DNA from: Vaginimicrobium propionicum
GTDB taxonomy: Bacteria > Actinomycetota > Actinomycetes > Propionibacteriales > Propionibacteriaceae
NCBI RefSeq assembly: GCF_900155645.1
Contig: NZ_LT706985.1
Coordinates: forward strand, 1,350,051 to 1,414,050
Direction of reading: 5' to 3'
Length of the DNA stretch: 64,000 nucleotides
The translations under genes and the position numbers were made by a program. Below, in pieces: positions 1 through 7,492 of the stretch; position 1 is the stretch's first letter; every line of letters starts with the position of its first letter. Under the pieces are notes generated by a model. That model was not told where the DNA came from and searched no databases. It saw nothing but the letters and a program-made list of their open reading frames with translations.

Positions 1-125
1 ACTCCACAAACAGGTTGATTGCAAGCACCCTTCACACCACATGCTCTCAAAGCATGTGTAAACCCCTAAAACCCCAAGTCAAACCAAGAAAAACAGCGAT
101 TCTATACACACATTTTGGGTATTAA

Positions 126-380
126 CTCAGGATTTTCGGGTTAATACCTGATTGGCGATGCAACCACGAATACGACCATCCCCGTCCCTGCCAAAGCGCT
201 ACCTTTCGTGATGAGCAGATACGAACCGCATTCCTCACTGCCCTAAACCAGCGGGCTGACAAACCCATCGAACATTTCAAGGCCTGCCAACGGAACGTCC
301 TAATCGACCACGCCATCATCGGTGCAAACCAGATCCGGTTCATTTTCAGAACCGGGAAAGAAATCAAAGTCAAGCTTTGA
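126..380 (+). pseudogene. C-terminal remnant of a large serine recombinase
   Basis: An open frame of 85 codons with no start codon follows an in-frame TAA at 123-125 and ends at TGA 378-380. The peptide reads ...DWRCNHEYDHPRPCQSATF then RDEQIRTAFLTALNQ and ends FRTGKEIKVKL. A spaced Cys-X-Cys pattern followed by a 'x-EEQIxxAFxxALN' helix and a short beta-rich end resembles the zinc-ribbon and C-terminal part of large serine recombinases of phages and integrative elements. The catalytic resolvase domain is missing; nothing convincing is readable in 1-125. This is a decayed remnant, assigned by pattern only. Confidence 0.55.
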
Positions 381-428
381 AAAGAACGCAGGGCGCTAAC
401 AATGGATGCAAAATCGGGCTCTACTAAC

Positions 429-1058
429 TTAGAATTCTTTACCTGCCATGATCTTTCGACTTATCCATAGGGATACTGCGGTAAGTACGATCGTCACGGT
501 CAGTAGTATTCCTGCGTTTGTGAGTGGGGGTAGGGTTAAGGCTTTTTCTACCCAGTCGAAGATTGCTTGTTTGTTGGAACCCACAAAGGATGATCCGGCG
601 AATACCACGATGAATACCGCGACCAGAAAAAGCTTGGCTTTTTCCGGACCAAATTTGTAAAACAACGGTAGCTGAATAATGGTCAAAAGCAGAGTGACAG
701 CAAAGGCGAAACTGGCCACCAAAACAGTATTTTTCCACGGCATATCAACCATCAAATAGGCAAGAACACCTGTAACCGCGAAAGCCACTACTCCAAGAGC
801 GAGTGTAATCAGAAAATTTAAATTAACGAGTTCGCTTCTGCTGATAGGCCCGGCAAGAATCGTTCGGTGCACCTTGGACTCAGCATCACGAGCAAAGGTG
901 GCCGTAAAATAAAGCATTCCAATCATGCCAAAAATAAACGGAAAAATAATCAACTGGTTTGCATAAATCCCCACAGCGCTGATAGCAACGAGCACCAAAG
1001 CTAGAACAGCTATATATGTGCGATTGGCAATAAGATCTTTATAAAATGCAGCTCTCAC
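429..1058 (-). CDS. ABC-2 type membrane permease
   Basis: 209 residues with about six hydrophobic segments (first at residues 15-35, last near 180-200) and a charged loop 'ARDAESKVHRTILAGPISR' typical of ABC-2 permeases that pair with GntR-linked ATPases (YtrC/PmtB-like). The ATG overlaps the stop of the upstream ATPase gene by 4 bases, so the two are translationally coupled. The likely role is efflux or sensing of a membrane-active compound, inferred from family and context; the substrate is unknown. It is the last gene of the gntR-ATPase-permease operon. Confidence 0.85.
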   Translation of the reverse strand: MRAAFYKDLIANRTYIAVLALVLVAISAVGIYANQLIIFPFIFGMIGMLYFTATFARDAESKVHRTILAGPISRSELVNLNFLITLALGVVAFAVTGVLAYLMVDMPWKNTVLVASFAFAVTLLLTIIQLPLFYKFGPEKAKLFLVAVFIVVFAGSSFVGSNKQAIFDWVEKALTLPPLTNAGILLTVTIVLTAVSLWISRKIMAGKEF

Positions 1059-1900
1059 TGGTCTTCTCCTTTAATCGTGTAGACCATGATGTCCTCAATC
1101 GTCGGTCTACCAGCTTGCACACCAGCAGGAACTGCCCCGGTGCGGACGATTACTTCTTGACCAAAATCATGACGGCGACGCCCTAACACTTGTGTGGCAT
1201 CAAGCTGCTTTGCCTGCTCATTGGTCAACGCTACGATTCGCCAAGAATCTAAGAGCTCGTCTTTTTGTTCCATGAACTTCAACTTGCCCTCACGGATGAA
1301 AGCTACGTAGTCAGCCGCTTTTTCAATATCGGAAACGATGTGGGAGGAAAATAGAATCGAGTGGGTCGGATTTTCGATAAATTCGAGCATAATATCAAGC
1401 ACCTCATCACGAATCACCGGATCCAAACCACTGGTAGCCTCATCAAAAATCAGTAAATCCGCTGCATGGGAAAGTGCCATCGCTAACCCCAGCTTCATCC
1501 GCATACCTCTAGAGAGTTCACCAACTCGCTTAGACGAAGCGAGATGAAAACGATGCTGGTAACTAGCGTATGTTTGCGCATCCCAACTCTTGTACAGGCG
1601 CTTGCCGAACTCGCCAGCATTCTTAACAGTAAAACTATCTGGCAGGCTAATGTCGTCAAATACTACCCCCACTCGTTCATGCGCTTGTGGGTGATCTGCA
1701 CCTGCAGGCTGCCCCAGCAGGTTTATTGCGCCGGCATCGGGGTGAGCAAGACCTAAAATCAAACGCAGCGTTGTGGATTTACCGGCACCGTTCTCACCCA
1801 CGAAACCCACAATTGCCCCCTGGGGAACTTTAAGGTCAAGGGGACCGAGCGTGAAACCTGGATACTTTTTCACTAGTCCGTTGATTTCAATCACATTCAT
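1055..1900 (-). CDS. ABC transporter ATP-binding protein
   Basis: 281 residues. The Walker A motif GENGAGKST lies at about residues 35-43, a variant signature LSRGM near 128, and Walker B LLIFDEATSGLD near 148, followed by a switch His in FSSHIVSD. The C-terminal 60 residues are an extension typical of the YtrB/CcmA-type ATPases that work with ABC-2 permeases. It overlaps the regulator upstream by 14 bases and the permease downstream by 4, forming one operon. It powers export or a stress-related ABC-2 transporter; the substrate cannot be read from sequence. Confidence 0.9.
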   Translation of the reverse strand: MNVIEINGLVKKYPGFTLGPLDLKVPQGAIVGFVGENGAGKSTTLRLILGLAHPDAGAINLLGQPAGADHPQAHERVGVVFDDISLPDSFTVKNAGEFGKRLYKSWDAQTYASYQHRFHLASSKRVGELSRGMRMKLGLAMALSHAADLLIFDEATSGLDPVIRDEVLDIMLEFIENPTHSILFSSHIVSDIEKAADYVAFIREGKLKFMEQKDELLDSWRIVALTNEQAKQLDATQVLGRRRHDFGQEVIVRTGAVPAGVQAGRPTIEDIMVYTIKGEDQ

Positions 1901-2276
1901 CGGATCCTCCTAATAGATCAATCAGCTCTTTCAGATCAGAAACAGACAAGCCAGCAGCTCGAGCGGAGGCGAGGGCGGATTTCAAATAGTCTTCGACTTT
2001 TTTACGCTGCTCTTCCTTGAGCAATTCAGTGTTTTTAGAAGCGACAAAGCTACCCCGCCCCTGTACGGAATCAATGAAACCCTCTAGCTCTAGCTCGTCA
2101 TAGGCACGCTTGGTAGTAATCACCGACACGCGAAGCTGTGATGCCAAACGCCGGATCGACGGCAACTTGTCGCCGGGAGCTACCTGATCATTTATTATCG
2201 CAGCCTTAAGCTGATTCTTAATCTGAACGTAAATCGGATCAGAACTTGCATTACTAACGACGATATCCACGAACAC
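1887..2276 (-). CDS. GntR-family transcriptional regulator (YtrA subfamily)
   Basis: 129 residues. The N-terminal winged helix (YVQIKNQLKAAI...LPSIRRLASQLRVSVITTKRAYDELELEGFI, read in pieces over residues 16-80) is classic GntR. The C-terminal effector part is only about 50 residues, the size seen in YtrA-type members that control an adjacent ABC operon. It is the first gene of the operon, and a palindrome immediately upstream (2291-2306) is the probable operator, which implies autoregulation. Confidence 0.9.
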   Translation of the reverse strand: MFVDIVVSNASSDPIYVQIKNQLKAAIINDQVAPGDKLPSIRRLASQLRVSVITTKRAYDELELEGFIDSVQGRGSFVASKNTELLKEEQRKKVEDYLKSALASARAAGLSVSDLKELIDLLGGSDECD

Positions 2277-2290
2277 CTCCTAGTGTTTAT

Positions 2291-2306
2291 AGTGTACATG
2301 AACACT
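2291..2306 (-). promoter_or_regulatory. Probable GntR operator palindrome
   Basis: AGTGTACATGAACACT is an inverted repeat with perfect 5-bp arms AGTGT/ACACT and a near-symmetric centre. It lies 15 bases upstream of the gntR start, and another AGTGT half-site occurs at 2282-2286. Position and symmetry suggest the autoregulatory site of the adjacent YtrA-like regulator; binding is inferred. Confidence 0.6.
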
Positions 2307-2747
2307 TGATTCATTGCTAGCAGGGAGCAAAACTGTAAGAACTTTGAGAAAGATTGGTGCTGGCTAAGGTCACTACGCACCTATTGGTACAGTGGCCACC
2401 AAGTCTTGAGCGCGGTAAAAGCCTCCCGCATAGAGACTGCTGAATCCTGCGAGGGACGCAAGCGGGTATCGCAACTACGACGAGCAAGAAGTTCTACTAC
2501 TCACTCGAATTTATCAACGATATTTTTCTTGCTGAGGTTTAGCGGGCTAAATGTTTAGTGAGATAACAGGCGAATAGCTGAGGATGGGCGGCGTGCCGCT
2601 GGTGGCCTGCACCTTGGACTACTTCTAGTTTCGCCACTGTTTATGAGCTAGTGAATCCGCTAATAGGCGAGCCATCTGTGGGTTAGTTAGTCCCTTAGCT
2701 CTCCCCTTTCTCCTGCCTATGTATTGGCTAGGTCACCCGGACATTAC
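2307..2747. other. Gene-poor spacer
   Basis: Between the gntR operator and the iron-regulated promoter no intact gene is visible. The stretch holds the MerR fragment at 2434-2535; elsewhere all frames are closed by stops and no hairpin terminator or tRNA is seen. Confidence 0.5.
2434..2535 (+). pseudogene. Fragment of a MerR-family regulator
   Basis: A short open frame without a start reads LLNPARDASGYRNYDEQE and continues VLLLTRIYQRYF before a stop. The pattern 'GLLxPxRxxSGYRxYxExxxxxLxxI' is the wing region of MerR DNA-binding domains. The recognition helix upstream is interrupted by a stop (TAG 2431-2433), and nothing of the effector domain follows. It is a decayed fragment inside an otherwise gene-free stretch. 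Confidence 0.5.
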
Positions 2748-2777
2748 TTGACCAAATAGGGGGCTCCCATGTTACCT
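2748..2777 (+). promoter_or_regulatory. Putative promoter of the iron-regulated ECF operon
   Basis: TTGACC at 2748-2753 is a good -35 match, and TTACCT at 2772-2777, 18 bases further, is a plausible -10. The iron box begins 5 bases later, so a bound repressor would block this promoter. Confidence 0.45.
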
Positions 2778-2782
2778 TGCAA

Positions 2783-2801
2783 TTAGGTAAGGCTTACCTA
2801 A
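2783..2801 (+). promoter_or_regulatory. DtxR/IdeR iron box
   Basis: TTAGGTAAGGCTTACCTAA is a perfect 19-bp palindrome around a central base and fits the actinobacterial DtxR/IdeR consensus TWAGGTWAGSCTWACCTWA at every position. It lies 26 bases before the ATG of the ECF S component and just downstream of the putative -10. It predicts repression of the five-gene operon by Fe(II)-bound DtxR when iron is plentiful. Confidence 0.9.
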
Positions 2802-2827
2802 CTAATTATTTAGAAGGGGTGTACCGC

Positions 2828-3394
2828 ATGAAAACACGTGACTTTATCAACATTGGCGTTTTTGCCGCAATTTATTTTGTGCTAGTTTTCGGCACCGGAA
2901 TGCTAGGCATTATTAATCCAGCAATGATGTTCGTGGGCTACGCCCTAGGACTTATCGCTAACGGCGCCGTAATAATGCTGTTTAAGTCACGGGTACCAAA
3001 GATTGGGGCCCTGGCACTAATGGGACTATTAGTAGGGGTTTTAATGGTAATTACCGGTCACCCTTGGATTGTTGCCCTGCTTGCACCCTTGTTGGGACTA
3101 GCCGCAGACTTCCTCTTCGCTAAAAACTCAGCGGTTTTTCGAGTGCTTGGATACGCCGTCATGTCCGTGTGGTACGTCGTGCCCTGGTTCCCCGTATTTA
3201 TTGATGCTCAGGGCTACTACAAAAATATTGCCTCCTCTATGGGAACCGCCTACGCCGATTCATTACGCTGGTTCTTGTCACCATGGATGATTGTGGCCTG
3301 GGGGGCGGGAGTTTTCGTTCTCGGGCTCATCGGCGGAGTCTTCGGAAATTCTCTAATGGCTCGGCACTTCCGTAAAGCTGGCATCGCAAAGTAA
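2828..3394 (+). CDS. ECF transporter S component, MptD/Trep_Strep family
   Basis: 188 residues from the ATG at 2828, chosen because GAAGGGG lies 7-13 bases upstream and because an upstream start would run through the iron box. It is almost wholly hydrophobic, with five or six membrane segments starting MKTRDFINIGVFAAIYFVL, the usual opening of the MptD/Trep_Strep S-component family. S components bind the substrate and topple in the membrane against EcfT. The iron box upstream implies an iron-containing substrate such as haem or a ferric siderophore; relatives in streptococci and lactobacilli have been linked to haem uptake. It shares TAATG with ecfT. Confidence 0.85.
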   Translation: MKTRDFINIGVFAAIYFVLVFGTGMLGIINPAMMFVGYALGLIANGAVIMLFKSRVPKIGALALMGLLVGVLMVITGHPWIVALLAPLLGLAADFLFAKNSAVFRVLGYAVMSVWYVVPWFPVFIDAQGYYKNIASSMGTAYADSLRWFLSPWMIVAWGAGVFVLGLIGGVFGNSLMARHFRKAGIAK

Positions 3395-4203
3395 TGACTC
3401 TTCAATGCCAAATCAGCGACCACGGATCGGCAGCAAGCTATCACCAGGATCAAGTCACCAGCGCTGAAATCTTAGCAGCCAACCAACGCCACTCCCGGCC
3501 AGATCCGCGCACCGTTTTACTGGTTATATTTGTATTAAATGCCCTGGTAATGTCCCGACTACCCATAGTAATCACTTTCTTGGTAGCAGGTATTGCACTT
3601 TTGGCTTTACTATCGACGCGCTGCTATTCATGGGCTCTAGGGTTCCTTGCCGTGGAAGGAACTTGGATTGCTTGCATCTATCTTTTCCCAAGAATCTGGC
3701 CAAGCGCCCTCACCGCATTCCTAATGGTTTTAGGCTACTGGATGATAAGGATTTGCACTGTTGGCGGTCTGGCAGGTTACGCGATTAAAGCTATCGTCCC
3801 CGGAGAACTCGTAGCCGGTCTTCGCAGCTTACGCATACCGATAGCTATAACCGTTCCCCTGGTAGTGCTATTACGATTCATACCGACAGTCTTTCGAGAA
3901 TACCGTGCAGTAAGAGAAGCAATGTCCCTGCGGGGATTACAAATGGGATGGCGTGCCCTCTTACATCCCCTCCATTTTCTAGAAATGGTTTTAGTTCCCT
4001 TACTGGCATCCTGCGCGCGAACCGCTGATGAAATGACCGCCGCCGGCATGGTGCGCGGTTTAGGGTCCACTATTTGCCCAAGCACTTTGAAACAGCTTCG
4101 ATTTAACCGACTAGACGCCCTCTGGATATTGACGCTAATCGCCCTGATTGCTCTCATCCCCTACTCAGATCATCTAGCTATACTCTCGGGCGGATTCAAA
4201 TGA
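3394..4203 (+). CDS. ECF transporter T component (EcfT)
   Basis: 269 residues. It begins in the TAATG overlap with the S gene. Several membrane segments (about residues 48-120 and 225-265) flank a cytoplasmic region with FREYRAVREAMSLRGLQMG and later AARTADEMTAAGMVRGLG-type sequence; the two Ala-Arg-Gly-like coupling helices are the hallmark of CbiQ/EcfT proteins and dock onto the ATPases. It forms the scaffold between the S component and the fused ATPase encoded next. Confidence 0.88.
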   Translation: MTLQCQISDHGSAASYHQDQVTSAEILAANQRHSRPDPRTVLLVIFVLNALVMSRLPIVITFLVAGIALLALLSTRCYSWALGFLAVEGTWIACIYLFPRIWPSALTAFLMVLGYWMIRICTVGGLAGYAIKAIVPGELVAGLRSLRIPIAITVPLVVLLRFIPTVFREYRAVREAMSLRGLQMGWRALLHPLHFLEMVLVPLLASCARTADEMTAAGMVRGLGSTICPSTLKQLRFNRLDALWILTLIALIALIPYSDHLAILSGGFK

Positions 4204-5696
4204 GAACCTCAATCGACCATGTCTCCTTCGATTACCAGTTCAACCCGAATGAAGAAACCTCATCAGCTCACGTTAGCGCAGTCAGTGATATCAAACTCGA
4301 TTTCGCTAAAGGATCTTGCACCCTAATCACCGGTCCTTCCGGAGCAGGCAAGTCAACCCTATTAAAACTTCTGAACGGGTTAATACCCGAACTTTATAAG
4401 GGTAACCTGAGCGGACGCACCCTCCTTGCCGGTCTCGATACCGCGCAAACAGATATCCAACAATTAGGGCGTACCGCCGGGACAGTTTTCCAAAATCCCC
4501 GTTCCCAATTTTTTACAGCAAATGTACTAGAAGAGTTAGCATTCGCGAGCGAAAATGCCGGAGATACCCCCCAAACAATCGCTAACCGGATCGCGGAAGC
4601 TGTTAACACCTGGGGCATTCAGCGGCTGCTGGGCAAAGGGTTACGTCAGCTTTCCGGAGGTGAATTACAGCTAGTTGCTTGCGCAGCTGCAGTGGCCGGC
4701 CCGCAGCAAATCCTGCTTTTAGACGAGCCGACCTCTAACCTTTCCCCCGAAGCAATCTCCGCATTCAGCAAAGTCTTACAAAGATTAAAAAGCGCCGGCT
4801 GGACCCTAGTAGTAGCAGAGCACCGCGTTTACCCCCTAAAAGGTCTCGCAGATCAAGTCGCGATCATGGCTGCAGGACGAATCCAGCATTTGTTTACTGC
4901 GGACGAGTTTTTTAGCTTGTCTTCTAAACAGCGTAAAGAGTTAGGGTTGCGCACCCTGGAAAAACCAAAAAATTGCGTTAGAGCCACTCCTGATCAGCAG
5001 GCAGACGGTATCACCGCAAAAAATTTAAGGTTCAGTTACGGCAAACACCGCGTCCTCAATATTCCCTCCCTATGTTTACCGAAGGGAAAGGTAGTTGCGC
5101 TAGTCGGCCCGAACGGAGCGGGCAAAACTACTCTCGCGCGCACCCTCATCGGGTTAGCTCACCCGGAGGGAGGCAGCGATATTAGTTTTAGCGGCAAATC
5201 CTGCCGGGCGGCAGACAGACAAAGACGCAGCGTGCTAGTAATGCAAGATGTGAACCGGCAGCTATTTGCCGAAACAGTAGCGGCAGAGGTCGTACTAGGA
5301 AATGACAATCTCAGCGAAGAGCAGGTGCAGGCGCTTCTAGGTGATCTGGGGTTGCAAGGATTATCTGAACGCCACCCGATGACTCTTTCCGGGGGACAAA
5401 AACAACGTCTCGTGATTGCCAACGCCCTGGCGAGCCAGGCAGAGCTTTACGTTTTCGATGAACCCACCTCGGGGGTTGACTACCGGCACCTACTGTCGAT
5501 TAGTTCCCAGATTCGCTCATTAGCCGCTAAGAACAAAGCCATCCTGATCATTAGTCACGACTTGGAGTTCATCAATGAAGCGGCCGATTACCAGTTATTG
5601 CTCCGGCCTCTCGATAGCGGAATAACCGCGCAACTTACCGCGCCTGACCAAGAGAAACATGGAAAGAGGAAGCCAAGTGACAGATCACCAAGTTAG
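4200..5696 (+). CDS. ECF transporter fused double ATPase (EcfA1-A2)
   Basis: 498 residues carrying two complete ABC domains. The first has GPSGAGKST near residue 45, the signature LSGGELQ, and Walker B ILLLDEPTSNL. The second has GPNGAGKTT near 303, LSGGQKQR near 398, and Walker B ELYVFDEPTSGVD. A single chain therefore supplies both EcfA subunits. The start overlaps ecfT in ATGA. It energises uptake together with EcfT and the S component; the last 20 bases overlap the next gene. Confidence 0.92.
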   Translation: MRTSIDHVSFDYQFNPNEETSSAHVSAVSDIKLDFAKGSCTLITGPSGAGKSTLLKLLNGLIPELYKGNLSGRTLLAGLDTAQTDIQQLGRTAGTVFQNPRSQFFTANVLEELAFASENAGDTPQTIANRIAEAVNTWGIQRLLGKGLRQLSGGELQLVACAAAVAGPQQILLLDEPTSNLSPEAISAFSKVLQRLKSAGWTLVVAEHRVYPLKGLADQVAIMAAGRIQHLFTADEFFSLSSKQRKELGLRTLEKPKNCVRATPDQQADGITAKNLRFSYGKHRVLNIPSLCLPKGKVVALVGPNGAGKTTLARTLIGLAHPEGGSDISFSGKSCRAADRQRRSVLVMQDVNRQLFAETVAAEVVLGNDNLSEEQVQALLGDLGLQGLSERHPMTLSGGQKQRLVIANALASQAELYVFDEPTSGVDYRHLLSISSQIRSLAAKNKAILIISHDLEFINEAADYQLLLRPLDSGITAQLTAPDQEKHGKRKPSDRSPS

Positions 5697-7491
5697 CGAA
5701 CTGGCAAAAGATGCAGCGGCAAATATCAAGCTGACCAGCAAACAAGGTAAAGCCGCATTACGAGAACTCTTAGCTCCCGTACAATTGGCGCTGCAAGTTG
5801 GGCAAGTAATGGCGGTTATATCCGCTATTTTGCGAGTGTTTCCTTTCGTTGCTCTAGTGGGGATCGGCAACGAACTCCTAACTTCACTAGGTAATGGCGC
5901 ATCCCCCAACCAAAGCGTCATCATATTTTGGGTAAAGGTGTTAATCGGAACATTTTGTGGAGGGCTGCTCGCCTATTTTGTGGGCTTGTTGGTTACCCAT
6001 ATTGCAGATAATCGTCTATCTGCAAGTATTCAGCAAAAGATTATTCGTTTTCTGGGGCAAGCTCCTTTAACTTGGTTTAGCGATAACACTTCTGGGCATG
6101 TGCGGAAAGTGCTGCAAGACGATGTAAAGAATCTACATGCGCTAGTAGCACACCGCCCCGTAGATTCGCTGATCGCCACCCTAATGCCCATATTTTGCGC
6201 GGGTTATACCTTCACTATTGATTTAAGACTCGGACTTTTAGTAATTGTTACGGTGCCGATTTACATCATTGCCTACGCGGTGATGATGCGGGGAATGGGC
6301 GATAAATCCTTAGAACTTGATGCAAAACTTGATCAGGTTTCCTCCGCAATGGTGGAGTTCGTAAAAGGCATCCAGGTGGTTAAGACTTTTGGGATCACCG
6401 GAAAAGCACACCGCAAATATGCCCACAGCGCTAATGAAGCCTGTGACTATATGGAGGAATGGAATCGGCCAATGGTGCATGCGGCTTCCCTGACCGCCGC
6501 CCTCACCTCTACCCCATTGATAGTTTTCTTATTTGGGATTGTCGGCCCCTGGTTCGTCTCCAAGCATTGGGTTAGTCCGGTAGAAGTAGTTGCCGGTTGT
6601 TTAATTGCCATCGCATTGCCCTCATCAATTAACCTGGTAACCCAGCTTGCTTGGAATTACCAGTTAGCAGGTGCCGCGGCCAAAAGGATTCTTGATCTTC
6701 TTAGGGTAAAGCCCCTCGCCTGCCCTGATCAGTCGCTGCATTTACCCCAAGACGCAAGCATCGAATTTGAAAATGTATCGCTCAGCTATGACCATACCCT
6801 AGCTTTGGATAATATCTCTTTACGTTGTGCGCCTGGTACAGTAACCGCACTCATGGGACCATCAGGGGCCGGAAAAACCACCCTGGCCAAATTGGCCGCC
6901 CGCTTCCTGGATCCCGATACAGGCACAGTACTAATCGGTGGAGTCAACCTTAAAGACCTGAGTAGAACCGATCTCTATCGTCACCTTGGGTTCGTCCTGC
7001 AAGATGCACAACTCTTGCGGGCTTCTATCCGTGACAATATTTCTATCGGGCGGCACGATGCAGATGAGACCGAGATTATTATCGCTGCTCGCCAGGCACA
7101 GATTCATGAAGAAATTATGGCACTGCCTAAAGGATATGACACTGTTGTCGGGGAAGATTTGAAGCTATCTGGGGGGCAAGCTCAGCGGATTGCCATCGCC
7201 AGAACTCTACTATTGGATGCGCCGATACTCATATTGGATGAGGCGGCAGCCATGGTAGATCCGGAATGTGAAGCGCAAATTCAGAAAGCTATTAACCATC
7301 TAATGGCCGGGCGTACTGTTCTGGTCATCGATCACCGCCCCGATTCAGTCAAGAACGTCGATCAAATCGTCCTACTTGATAAAGGGCAGCTGGTGGCCTG
7401 CGGTGATCACCAGAAGCTAAAAAATATAGAACTCTACCGCCGCCTATGGTCGGCATCCAATGTTGAGTTTACGGAAGGAGAACGAAACTAA
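5677..7491 (+). CDS. ABC transporter, fused membrane and ATPase half (IrtA/YbtP-like)
   Basis: 604 residues from GTG 5677, preferred over ATG 5659 because AGAGGA lies about 7 bases upstream. A six-helix exporter-fold membrane domain (residues 30-330) precedes an ABC domain with GPSGAGKTT, LSGGQAQR and Walker B ILILDEAAAMVD; the D-loop reads AMVD rather than the usual SALD. It forms a probable heterodimer with the next gene. Exporter-fold heterodimers IrtAB and YbtPQ import ferric siderophores, and iron-box control suggests a similar role; an N-terminal siderophore-reductase domain as in IrtA is absent. Confidence 0.85.
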   Translation: MTDHQVSELAKDAAANIKLTSKQGKAALRELLAPVQLALQVGQVMAVISAILRVFPFVALVGIGNELLTSLGNGASPNQSVIIFWVKVLIGTFCGGLLAYFVGLLVTHIADNRLSASIQQKIIRFLGQAPLTWFSDNTSGHVRKVLQDDVKNLHALVAHRPVDSLIATLMPIFCAGYTFTIDLRLGLLVIVTVPIYIIAYAVMMRGMGDKSLELDAKLDQVSSAMVEFVKGIQVVKTFGITGKAHRKYAHSANEACDYMEEWNRPMVHAASLTAALTSTPLIVFLFGIVGPWFVSKHWVSPVEVVAGCLIAIALPSSINLVTQLAWNYQLAGAAAKRILDLLRVKPLACPDQSLHLPQDASIEFENVSLSYDHTLALDNISLRCAPGTVTALMGPSGAGKTTLAKLAARFLDPDTGTVLIGGVNLKDLSRTDLYRHLGFVLQDAQLLRASIRDNISIGRHDADETEIIIAARQAQIHEEIMALPKGYDTVVGEDLKLSGGQAQRIAIARTLLLDAPILILDEAAAMVDPECEAQIQKAINHLMAGRTVLVIDHRPDSVKNVDQIVLLDKGQLVACGDHQKLKNIELYRRLWSASNVEFTEGERN

Positions 7492-7492
7492 A

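Noticed and set aside
5659-5676. ATG 5659 as start of the first half-transporter
   Set aside because: GTG 5677 has a better-placed AGAGGA; the longer version would overlap the ATPase gene more with no ribosome site.
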